64,000 nucleotides of DNA, from contig OX485806.1 in assembly GCA_950295325.1 (NCBI GenBank), forward strand, positions 29,698,001 to 29,762,000, given 5' to 3'. The translations under genes and the position numbers were made by a program. Origin of the DNA: Polytrichum commune. Lineage: Eukaryota; Streptophyta; Polytrichopsida; Polytrichales; Polytrichaceae. The notes beneath the pieces were generated by a model. The model was not told where the DNA came from. It saw only the letters and a list, made by a program, of their open reading frames with translations, and did no database searches. This document shows, one piece after another, positions 43,205 to 53,857 of this stretch (position 1 is its first letter; each line of letters opens with the position of its first letter).

Positions 43205-43385
43205 AATGGTTAAAATCCTAGTGTTTCTAAGACCAACCGGTTACATGTTGTGATCTTTTGGTATTTTTTGAATAATTTGAGATATATTATAAATATTCCT
43301 CTAATACGATTGGTAATTTTCCTGAAATCTTGAACTTCAACCAGTTATTTCTCAAACTCAATCGGTTCATTTGTTACAAAGGTAG
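43205..43385. repeat. Family H repeat, uninterrupted copy
   Basis: It contains CTAGTGTTTCTAAGACCAAC, CGGTTACATGTTGTGATCTT, AATTTTCCTGAAATCTTGAA and CTCAAACTCAATCGGTTC. A second copy at 45290-45610 is split by a foldback element, and an inverted copy lies at about 14040-14270. Confidence 0.6.
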
Positions 43386-44110
43386 ATGATGCTAATGTGG
43401 ACACCTCCACCTCTGTGGAATCATCTAGCCAATGAATTCGGGCATTAGAAGATTGAGCAAATTAGCAATTGCGAATCACGACCAAAGAATTTGAAATCGG
43501 TGAATTTGGAGTTGAGGAAGGTGTTGATCTTGGTTTTGGAATCAAAGATTGTCTACTTCCCAATGTGGGTCATTTGCCAATGAATACCAAGTCTAATGCC
43601 AATATTGGTTGTGCGATGTCTCTGAAGTGGTCACGTGTAAGATAAAATGTTGCCGAATTGTTTTTTCATTATAGAATACCCACAATACAAGTTGGACATC
43701 ACCTCACAGCCACATGCCGCCTCCTCATTTGTCCACCTCGGACACAAGAATCAACTGTGTCATAACTTGGTGGATAGCACTCATCATTATGGAGGATGGT
43801 GGGTGTAGTTGGACTTTGACTAACCCAAAATATCATCAAGGTGACAACCAAATCACCATGTTTTGCTCACCTACCAAATTAAAGCGGCTGTACCGCTGAT
43901 TAGTGACCCAAAATGGGTGTCTGAATTAGACTCATCTACCTTAGCGGTCGGTTCTCCCCGTTCATTTATGAAGTGTGACAATTACGCAGAGCGGTTACAC
44001 ACATTTCTTGGATTCCACATAGAAAATGGCATCCATAAGAATAGGTTACACATGAAACCCACAAATTAATCAACCGCTAAGAGCTATTGCATCGCATCAA
44101 ATTTACCAAA

Positions 44111-47100
44111 ATGAGCAGAGGAGCAGGAGCTGGGTATGATCGACACATCACAATCTTCTCACCCGAGGGTCGTCTCTACCAAGTTGGTGAGCAAATTGCT
44201 GCATTTCGATGTTGTTGGTTGCAATATTCTTACTTACTTAATTTTCATCGGGAATGAGGTGATAATTTGTACTCTCCAGCCAAGTTTTTATAGAGTGAGC
44301 CACACATTCGAACTCGTCCATATCGTCCAAATTGTATCCTAACAATTTTCAACAGCACAGCTCTTCATTCTTTTTCATTTCAATATAGAGTAAATCTGCC
44401 ACTTTCTTGACTTTCCGAGCTCAGTGTTCGATTTCTCTTCCGAATGAGGAGATGAAAGACAGTTTCTTTGATTTAAAGCCTAAAAAGAACAGTCTTCAGT
44501 CCAAAGATCTGGATACATGATGAAGGCCTCCGCATTGTAAGATGTTGAAGAGTATTATTCCCTACAAAGTGTGATTTATACAATGATCGAAGAGTGTTAT
44601 GAATGTCATATGCTTCGACAAACTGCTTGTCAAAATGATTTTGACAAGTTCTTTAACGATGCATGTAATCCTCATCCCATGAAAATTAGAGAGTTCTAGT
44701 TACAGTTCAAAATTTTAGGTGTAAGTGAATAGAGAAAGGATTGGCATCTACCATCACGTACGTAGTTGGGTACTCACACATGTGGAGTCAAAAATTGAAG
44801 CGATCGTGTAAGTGTTTGAAGTTAACTTTTGATTGTTCTTCATCCAATGGCCATTACAATATACATAGCACTTTGAAAAGCTGAAACAGTCCACTTCAAA
44901 AATATGGGTGGTAAGTGAATAAAGAAAAGAAAAAAGTCCTTGAACCATCACGTATGTACGCAGTTAGGTACTCAGTACGTGCGGAGTCAAACATTGAATT
45001 GATTGTGTAAGTGTGTGAAATTAAATTTTGATTGTTCTTCATTCATGAGGTGGTTGTGTTGATTGGCGTGGCTTTCTCTAAATGAACCAGAGTATGCATT
45101 CAAGGCCGTGAAGTCGGCAGGTATAACCTCGATTGGTGTGCGTGGCAAGGACTCCGTCTGTGTTGTGACACAAAAGAAAGTCCCGGTATGGAAACTCTTC
45201 ACTGCATACCGATCATCAATTGATTGAAAAAAAACACGCAAGGATTGCACCAGTGTCTGGACAGATTTTTGGTGCATAATCGGTCATGATCTTAGTGTTT
45301 CCAAGTCCAATCGGTTTCACATAACATTACTCAACGTTCAGCTCTTGTTTTGTTGGCCTTCAAAATATAACAGTTGGATGCTCAAAAAGTTACTTATGAA
45401 GGTTCATATGCAGATGGAGTTCCTAGCATCCCATTGTTATATTACGAGGGCCCTCATTGTTGAGTAATGTTATGCATGTTGTGATCTTTTAGTTTTTCTT
45501 TATTCAATTAAAATATATTCGATAGATTCTTCTAAAATGATGGGTAATTTTCTTGAAGTCTTGAACTTCAACTATTTATTCTCAAACTCAACTGGTTCCT
45601 CTGTAATTAGAGGCCGGTTCTCCCCGAATTATGGTTATCAAAATTGCATGTTTGTTGATCCCTTTGTTGAAGCCATCGATTATTCCAGTTGTGGTCATTG
45701 TTGGGTGTGCAATAGTAATGAAACTTGAAAACGTAGTCCAATCTCTTTTACAAATGTGTCTTTTATGATGCTTGTTCTTTAATTCTCACCTAAATTGACA
45801 CCAATCAAATATAGGTGTCCGATTAAGAGAAGTAACTAAATTAGACTTGTATACCTTAGATGTAAGCATTGGCTTCTTAGGGAAGCAAGCGTAGACGAAG
45901 AGCCTCTTTACCACCTTTGGGTGGAGAGAAGTTGTCTTCATTGATGAGATTTCATGATTGCTGGCTCAAGGGGTTGCCAGAATTTTAAAATTCTTTGTCT
46001 TTTTGATGTACAAATTGAACGTTGAATGAAGATAAAGCTATATTGTTGTATTCCATCATATAGATAGATATAAATGTAGCTTCCTTATATGGAAGCGAGC
46101 ATAAATGGAAAGACTCTTCATCCGTAGGCTATGCCTACTACCACCTTTCGAACACCAACATGATTGTTGGGTTGGATCTTTGTAGTACTGACCCAATTTC
46201 GATTCCAACTTGTTGTGCAAGTGGGACATTGTATGGAGATACATACAAATATGCATATTATAGAGAAATTGTCTTCACATATATAGACATACATGTTGAC
46301 ATTGTTTTGGGAAAGCAAAAATATTTGAAGAACCTTGTCGCATGCAAACTATTGCCACCTTTTGGTAGAGGGAAGTTCTCTCCATTGAATACACTCATAA
46401 TTGTTGGCTCTAGGGTTCACTAATATTTCTGACTCATTGACACCTTATTGTGCAAACAAGAAATCAAATGTAGATATATGCATGTTTGTATGTCGGTTGC
46501 ACATAATAACATAGTTTGGTTTTAGTTAGATAGATAGATAAATAGATGCCATCTTGACGGAGGGAGGTTGTCATCCTTGAATATGGTCAGAGTTATTGGC
46601 TAAGAAAATTGCAAAACCTAAAACCACATCCAACTGGGGGGGAGGTCATTTCATTGTAGAGTTACGACCACTTAAAATAAAGGAATATTTTTGAAAACTA
46701 TGACATTATGCATATTTGACGAAGATTATTGAAACAAACCTAGTTTACCCTCAAAATGAAACTTCAATACCCTTAATTTTCCTAATATTGTTCTGATTTC
46801 TACCTGGAAACCTTATTAAATGGAAACCTTTCTTTTATCGCACTGCGTTTTTTAGTGGCATGTTCGTTAAACTGCCTCTCTTGTGACATGAACTCGACGA
46901 GGACAAACTTCTTGGACATTGAATGGAGATACATGCAAAGCCTGCACACAATAGTATAATTGTCTTGTGATTATTAGAAAAGAAGTACATATATAGAGGA
47001 GAGATATAAGTGCCTGGCTTCCCACAAAAGCAGGCATGAACGAAGATCCTATCTGCCCCTGCAGGCAGGCTACAACCAGCTTTTCGGTGAAGGGAATTTG

Positions 47101-50100
47101 TCTTGGTTGAGTGTACTGTCGAGTCATAAATTGCAATTAGTGGCTCCCAGAATTCGCGATCTGACCCCAAACTCTGACATGCTCATTCTTGTGACATGAA
47201 ACTTGTGAAGGACAAACTCCTCGATCGCTCCAGTATCACTCACCTCTTTGTCGTCACAAAGCGCATCGGACTCCTCGCAACTGGCCTCACCGGTAAATTC
47301 ATTGCTCCAATCATTCACCATGAAATCGAAATCAAAAGTTCTGCAACAAGTAATAATAATAATAATCATATGTTGTTGTTGTTGATAAATGAAAAATGAA
47401 AAATGAAAAATGAAACATTTGTAATGATCACTTATTTATTCAAAGTTGTTGAAACACAAACATTGTACACCAGTGAAAACTTTACGTTTTGAAGTTAGTC
47501 GGGATTACATTGAGAATTGTAATGTAGACATCTCTTATTTTTTTACTTTGCTTATTAGGGCACCTGTGTTTATGTGGTATGTGGTTGGTGGGGTTCCATG
47601 AACAAATATGTAGAAGAATTGTGTTTAAGAGAGATTGGACTAAACCTTCTAGATTCAGTAGCCAACATAATGAGGGGGGGACCTACATGACCACTTAGGG
47701 TGAGTTTCCATGTAGGCCACTCGTCCACTGGATTGTAGATAATAGTGGGTCGGAGGTGTTTGCATGTAGTTAAGCACAAGCCACCATCCAACCACATTTT
47801 GGCGGTTTCCTAGAATATGGAGGGCCGTGGACACGGGTTGCTAGACCTCCATGCGCGCACCAAAGGATTGTTTAACCTATGAGTGCCGGTCACCGAAAGA
47901 TGAAGACTCAAGAGAACTAATGGTGGTCTAGAACTCCATCCTGGATAACCGGGAAGAGGAGGTTAGTAAGTGGACCTGGATTTGAGAAGATGGCAGTAGC
48001 TCGTTGGCACATATGAACCCTACCCCACCAGATTCCCTCTCCATTTGGGCGGGTTTTGTCGTTATTCACACTAGAATATGGTGGGTGAGCGGCATACATG
48101 GAATCTCACCCTAAATGAGCACATGAATATTCACTTCGACAACGAACAAGATATTCACACAAACTCATTAAGAATTATGAGGAAAGCGGTTACGGCCGTA
48201 ACTTGGATTCGCTAACCATCTTGTATGAATTGAGTGATTCATAGCAGGCTAGAAGAAGTAGGCTACTCAAACAAAATTAACCATTTTGAGACCCTCTCTT
48301 CGGTATCATGCAGCAGATGCAAAGTCGTTGGTTGCACATGCTAGAGCGGAGGCGGTGGAGTTTCGCTTCAAGCTAGGATACGAAATTTCAGTCGACTATC
48401 TTGCAAAACGGTAACGTAGGCTATTATTCCAATTTGAAGTTATGCCAAGTTTACGGGGTCAATGCAAGGTTGCTTTTCGCACCCGTTACAAACTCCAAAT
48501 GTCCAAAATCACAACCCCAAATGTATACATGATGCACATTTGACAGGTGTGATGAACATTTGACATGTTTCTGACAAGTGCAAAGAGTCACACTGCATCA
48601 ATGTGTCAACTCAAGGTAGACGTGCCTCATTTGGTTGCCTACCTTAACTGGACACCTACATTTGAGTGGTATGTGCTTACGTGAGACTCCATGTACGGGT
48701 ACCAAAAAGACATTTATCCATAAGAGATTGAACTACGTGTTCAAAACATGATAGCCATTCTAGATTCCTTAGTCAACATGATTGGAGGGACCCATATGAC
48801 CATTTAATAAGCAAAAGAACCTCCACTTTAATAATGGGTGAGGTATTCATGCGATCTATGAAAACTATGATGAAAGTGGCTACGGCCTCAATTCGAATTT
48901 GCTAACCATCTCGTACTACGCGCGCATGTTTTATATCCTAGGAAAAAGTGGGCTAATAGGCAAAAGTAACCATTTGAGACCCATCTACCTTGCACGTCAT
49001 TGAACTTGATCGAAACTTTGTTCATGAATCATTTTTTTTAGTACATTTTAATAATATTGTCATGATGATGGAGTGCCTAATTTGCTCATAAATGGGAACA
49101 GGCTTGCTGACAGATCTCAAGTGTATTCACAACATGCATATATGCGGCCTCTCGGAGTTTGTAAGCTCTTTTGCTTTTTAGGTCATAAATTGTTCCATGG
49201 ATGTCCCATATAAGGTTCTCCTGTAAATGTCACACTGACTCCAATGAATGGAAAGATTGGCAGAATTAGTCACAAATGATGTGTGATATGTGTCTCTAGA
49301 TTGTCAATATATAAGAAGTGTTTTACATTAGTTTATACCAAAAGCGTGAGTGTTTTTAGAGATGAGTATTTAGTTATTTTGATACTCACTTGAGACCAAT
49401 ATCATGCAATAACCTTCATACTTAGTTCATGCCTAGGTGAAAGGATATCAATATGATATTAGGCTGGTATTGATCCAAATAACGACTTGGTTACACAAAG
49501 ACTCTCTATAATAATAACCAACGTCGGGCAATCCGATGTGAATTTAAGTGTGTTGGTCCTACCCTGCTCAATAATCCTCTTAATGCAAGGTGGGGTTTAC
49601 TACCTACCTTGTGGTGGGCGGGTTCTTGGCTTCCTACTTACTTGGTTAGTTTTTTTTTTTTTTCCCGTCAAGTAGAGAGAGAAGATTTCACAGTTGAGAA
49701 TCAAACCACCAACCACTCCATTCGGAATTGGGTACCTCTCCACTATCATCCGGTAATTTAGGGTCATCTCGGACCCAAAGATACCCACCAAGTACCCATA
49801 TTTGACTTGTCTTCACAATAATTGTACCGATCACTTAGGTTCTTTGATAACATCATTGTTATAGTGTATAATATCATGCACAATTTTTTTTCCATCTTTT
49901 TATAGGGACTGCAAACGACAATCTTCTCAAAAAATATGAAGCAACTGATTACATTCATAATTTTGCAAGATGAAGGATGAAAATGAAGGTCAAAAATTAT
50001 ATTTGTCCAAATCTAGGGACTTTCATCCAATAATACGACACACCTCCAAAAAACGAATGGATTTCAATGATAGCATGTACCCAAAGAAGGAATATGTAAT

Positions 50101-53100
50101 TGAATATTCCCTCGCCACAAAAACATATAGCATTGTGAGCAATACCTACACCACTTATCCCACTTAGTGCATGTTACTATTGGTATTACATAGTGCAATA
50201 ACGTCTTACTCAAGAGTTCAATGTTTACTAACAAAAATTCAATAGGTTCTCCGGACATTTAAAAACATAAATGACTTTGCTTGGAAAAATAAGACATTCT
50301 CATCAAGTAAACTAATATGATTTCTAGTGTCATATGGTATTTAATCTCACTATAATAACTTTTCGGATGACTCCTCCTCGGACTCCTCATATGAATAAAT
50401 TTACAAATACTATCATGGATGATGGATGAGTTCATCCATTAGCCAAAACCCTACTTTCTCTTGTCAGCAACTTGTGATGAAATATTGTCATGGATGATTG
50501 AAGTTTGAATGAAAACATCACTTGGTAAGTGACAGTAATTGCAACACTATAAATCTATAATCGCCCCCAAAAAATTACAAGGAATGACAAATAATGTTGG
50601 GTTAACATCTAGTGTTGGCGACACTATACCATAGTTGTCAATTAGCATTAAGCAAGACAATTAGAATTGGTGACACTAAATATCATGTTTAGTGTAGTTA
50701 TAGCACTGCGTAACTCCAAATAGTAACACACACTAATTAAGGTAACCAGTGTTAGCCGATTTAAAAAAATTTAAAATCACTGATATCACCATGCATTCAC
50801 CTATACACCGCTCAAAGTTCCACTTAAAACTTCCTTCGAATTGTTGTGGGGATGGAAGCAGCTGTGATGTTCATTGGGATGGACGATGATGCTGGACCTC
50901 AATTATACAAGTGCGATCCGGCGGGTCACTTTGTGGGCTACAAGGTAAGTAACATTTTTTTTAAATAAAAATAAAAATAAAAATAATTTAAAAAAAGATT
51001 TTCAACTACAATATCACGAACCTTGAGATCCGCATAAAAACACTGAAGTCGCACATTGATTCAGCTACATATAACTTCAACAGTAAATGAATGCCTACAA
51101 AGCACTGGTGGGTTTCAATTTTGATAATTTGTTGTTATGATTTGGAGTTGCGAGATCTACGAGGGATGAAATGCTAGTTGAATCGATGTTGAATGCATCA
51201 GTAGCGAAATGTTGAGTTAGTGTTGCAAAGATATGGAAGCATGTAAAGACGTTGACTTAACACAAAATGATGGCCAACTGCATTTTGAGATGTGATTTAT
51301 AACCCATTTTAGTTGTTTGAATCAAATTTGTTTCTAGCAGCAATGACAAGTTTGAGATTTGATGACTGTGTCTTGTGGATTTAGGCAACCAGCTCCGGAG
51401 CTAAAGAGCAAGAGGCAGTGAACATCTTAGATAGAAAGATGAAGCATAACCCCCAGCTGTCATATGACCAAACCGTACAAGTAAATCCTCATCGTCATCT
51501 TTTAATATATCAAGTTTATGTAATGTAAGTGTTTGTGTGACCATTGATTTCATCTTATTTGCTTGACCTAACGTAGGCAGGCCTATAATGAACACTTCCA
51601 CTACACATAGAACTTTTGGCTGTAGGCTGAGATTGCAAATCGTCTCATTCAAGTAGGGAGTGTGAAAGATGAAGATTTGTCATTTCAAGTGTCAAAATTG
51701 GAGTTGAGATGCAAAACTTATAAGTGGTCAAACCAAAGATTTTTCTTTCTCTTTAGGCGATTGTATGGGTCCTTCACATAGTGTTTACTATTGAACTTAG
51801 AATGGTGTCTACACAATTATAGTCCAATCTTCATTGCATAATTTTTCGTTCCTCTATGAACATTGGTTTGCTCTTAAACTATGTGAGTTTGGCTTGGGTG
51901 GTTGTCTTTTGTATTTTCACTCTTCAATGGAATCACCCTTTGTTTGAAGACACAACCTCCCCCCCCCCCCCCAAAAAAAAAGAGAAACTATCTATATGTT
52001 GTAAGAAGCATAGGTAATCACACAAGATGGCTAGGGGCGAGACACCCACCTCTTTGAGATGGGCCCCCACCAACATCATCCAAAATGAAAACACAATCAA
52101 TTATATAATAGCATGTAGTTTGCTATTTTAAAAGATTTCGACCTTGTAATTAGCATTGAAACCCTGAATTACTTTGGAGACACACACTTGGGATGAATCA
52201 ATGCACAAATTTGTGGGAGTGAAGTTTTTAGTAGACCCTTTTACCTTGGTAATAGTGGTGGGGCCCAACTCAAAGAGGTGAGCATATAATCTTGGCCCAT
52301 ACAGTATCAATCATTCCTTTTTATTTCATAACATTACTTAACAACGTGGACCCTCGCAATATAACAATGGCATGATGGGAGATCAGTTTGAATCTGAACT
52401 TCCCAGTGCAACTGTTTGACCATCACATTTTGATATTCTAAGGGCCCCACAGTACGAGAGCTGCAGGCTGAGTAATGCTCGGTTATTTTGAGGTATATAT
52501 AATAATCAGTTGAATAGTTAACCGACGGAGATGCTCTATCACACTCACTGAGCTTTCAAATCAATTCATTCATCAATTCATCGTGAAAGAGATGTTTGGT
52601 AGGCAAAGTTCTGAGTGTTGTGACATCTCTTAAAGAGGCTCCAAATTCTAGAAAGTTGGTGACTGGATTCACAAAATATTAGCCATCAAGTATAAAAATC
52701 AATATCAATAATAGTTTGGTGACGGGTTAAATGTACATGATGTATTACAAACTGGAAGTGAGACAATTCTGAGCACTCAAAAATTAAATCAGTCCCTGAG
52801 ATATTTATATTGAATTGTTGACACACTTGACAGACAGCGATTTTTGCACTGCAAAGCATCTTGCTTGAGGATTTTAAGCCCACAGAAATTGAGGTACCAT
52901 AACCTGTCTACATAGTACAGAACAATCAAAAAACACTTATAAATTTGATCCAAAACAGAAACAAAATCAATAATTTGAAGCACAAACAATTTTTTTGTGA
53001 TTCAACTCTTATTCTGTGCTCTGTATCGAATAGGTTGGTGTTGTGAGCAAAGACGACCCCGACTTCCGAGTCTTGACAATTGATGAGATTGATGACCATT

Positions 53101-53126
53101 TAACTGCTATTAGTGAGCGTGACTAG
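44111..53126 (+). CDS. PAA: 20S proteasome subunit alpha type-6, complete
   Basis: Alpha-ring subunit of the 20S proteasome, a non-catalytic gate and scaffold subunit in cytosol and nucleus. Exons: 44111-44186, 45091-45185, 47211-47292, 48314-48410, 49102-49160, 50862-50944, 51385-51480, 52834-52893, 53034-53126. They join in frame to 246 aa plus TAG, exactly the family length. The alpha-subunit N-terminal signature is intact ([20 protein letters not shown]). Later blocks are [80 protein letters not shown] and the C-terminus [13 protein letters not shown]. There is no propeptide or catalytic Thr, as expected. Some positions differ from the usual plant sequence ([10 protein letters not shown] where VAMVLGID is common; AKRLADRS). 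Introns are long and repeat filled. AATAAA lies 150 bp past the stop. Confidence 0.95.
45290..45610. repeat. Family H repeat in PAA intron 2, split by a foldback insertion
   Basis: The left part has TTAGTGTTTCCAAGTCCAAT and CGGTTT. The right part has TGTTGTGATCTTTTAG, AATTTTCTTGAAGTCTTGAA and CTCAAACTCAACTGGTTCC. Between them (45313-45475) sits an unrelated inverted-repeat element. Confidence 0.65.
45313..45475. mobile_element. Foldback element inserted in a family H repeat
   Basis: The ends CATAACATTACTCAAC and GTTGAGTAATGTTATG are exact inverse copies. Inside, AAATATAACAGTTGGATGCTC faces AGCATCCCATTGTTATATTA. A relative lies at 52328-52490. No coding content. Confidence 0.75.
45728..45858. 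repeat. Family B MITE fragment, inverted, in PAA intron 2
   Basis: The reverse complement of the left half: AGTCCAATCTCTTTTACAAA, CAAATATAGGTGTCCGATTA and GTATACCTTA at the end. A similar inverted fragment lies at 55868-55993 in NAGS. Confidence 0.55.
45860..47200. repeat. Degenerate tandem array in PAA intron 2
   Basis: Blocks reading GGAAGCGAGC-GACGAAGAG, TACCACCTTT-GGTGGAGGGAAGTT, TTGAATACACTCATAATTGTTGGCT and TGGAGATACAT repeat at least four times with heavy divergence (about 45880, 46090, 46330, 46540 and 47030). One copy (46876-46916) includes a diverged duplicate of the acceptor and first codons of PAA exon 3. Confidence 0.6.
47520..48300. mobile_element. Family B MITE in PAA intron 3, interrupted by another element
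   Basis: The left part begins TAATGTAGACATCTC and carries AAGAGAGATTGGACTAAACC and GGGGGACCTACATGACCACTTA. After an insertion of 414 bp it resumes at ATGAGCACATGAATATTCAC and runs to TTAACCATTTTGAGACCC. Confidence 0.75.
47698..48111. mobile_element. Short TTA-flanked inverted-repeat element nested in a family B MITE
   Basis: The left end GGGTGAGTTTCCATGTAGGCC faces a right end whose complement is GGGTGAGATTCCATGTATGCC. TTA on the left and TAA on the right flank it. Removing it with one flank restores the family B sequence ACCACTTAATGAGCAC. No transposase inside. Confidence 0.8.
48612..48992. mobile_element. Family B MITE in PAA intron 4
   Basis: Ends CAAGGTAGACGTGCC and CATCTACCTTG, about 381 bp. 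The core ACACCTACATTTGAGTGGTA, AAGAGATTGAACTACGTG and GATAGCCATTCTAGATTC is clear. Confidence 0.8.
52025..52290. repeat. Family J foldback repeat in PAA intron 7
   Basis: ACACCCACCTCTTTGAGATGG at the left faces CCCAACTCAAAGAGGTGAGC at the right. It is a shorter relative of 25655-26330. Confidence 0.55.
52328..52490. repeat. Foldback repeat in PAA intron 7
   Basis: CATAACATTACTTAACAACG and GGCTGAGTAATGCTCGG mark the ends; CTCGCAATATAACAATGGCATG and TTGATATTCTAAGGGCCCC lie inside. It is the same family as 45313-45475. Confidence 0.55.
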
Positions 53127-53857
53127 AACTCCCTCATTACATTTCTCCACGGTGTCAAGGATTACTATACTTTAAACAACACAAGCATGTTGTAATTTCA
53201 AGATATTTCACAATCCAGTGTACAACAATGTGCTTGAAGACTTGTAGACATGTACAAAATGATACAATTTCAATATAATAAAAATTCTGTGCCATATAAA
53301 TACAGTGAAAATAATAGCGAGTAACATGCCGGCTCAAAGCTCTACATTAGCATCAAATTAACGCATTCAACCTAAGTCACTCGTCACATTCTGTGATGAA
53401 AAGACAAAGCCTAGACTCAATTTGAGCCTTTCTCAATAAGAACCAATTCTACCTCACAAAGTGGAGAAAATGGCAAGATAAATGGTAACAAATCTAATCT
53501 TAAGATATTGTGAGAACCCTCTAGCCTATCGTCCACTAAATCATTGTGGGGGTCACCTGGTTAGCTGGTTATCATAAAAAATGTGGGTACCAAAGGGCTA
53601 GGCGAGCCTAGAAGGTGTAGGATAAATAAGCGATAAAGAGGCCATTAGAAAGAGTCCACCTCTTAAATGAGGCAGTAGTAGCCTGCAGGCAAAGAGACTC
53701 TATAATTCATGCCAGTGTTTGCCAGATAAATTTTATAAAATTTCCAGATATTTCTTAGAGTGTTATGTACTGGGATAGTACACCATTGAGGAGAAAAAAA
53801 CCAACCTGTCAAGCATTTTTCGTACAATTTGATGACACCTTACACCTACTTTTATCA
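53127..53857. other. Convergent spacer between PAA and NAGS
   Basis: About 730 bp separate the two stop codons and should hold both 3' UTRs. A PAA poly(A) candidate lies at 53277-53282. No other gene or repeat was recognised. Confidence 0.6.
53277..53282 (+). promoter_or_regulatory. Candidate poly(A) signal of the PAA gene
   Basis: AATAAA on the plus strand, 151 bp downstream of the PAA stop codon in AT-rich DNA. The spacing is typical for a plant 3' UTR. Plant signals are loose, so this is only a candidate. Confidence 0.45.

Larger units (their letters stand above)
33416..44110. other. Gene-free intergenic region with short DNA elements
   Basis: No exon of a recognisable gene was found in either strand over about 10.7 kb. 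Open frames are under 110 codons and AT rich. It holds a foldback relative of the 13.3-kb hairpin (34633-34798), two Tourist-like elements (36771-37246 and 40183-41113), a Stowaway-like MITE (37686-37993), a family L copy (about 38210-38465), an ATTC microsatellite, a family A MITE (41658-42086) and a family H repeat (about 43205-43385). The rest looks like unique or strongly decayed sequence. Confidence 0.6.

Noticed and set aside
46835-47170. 111-codon minus-strand frame in the PAA intron
   Set aside because: It lies in the degenerate tandem array of PAA intron 2 and has no domain or partner exons.
49102-50944. Possible pseudogenisation of PAA because exons seemed missing
   Set aside because: A small exon at 49102-49160 and another at 52834-52893 restore the full 246-residue frame, so the gene is intact.
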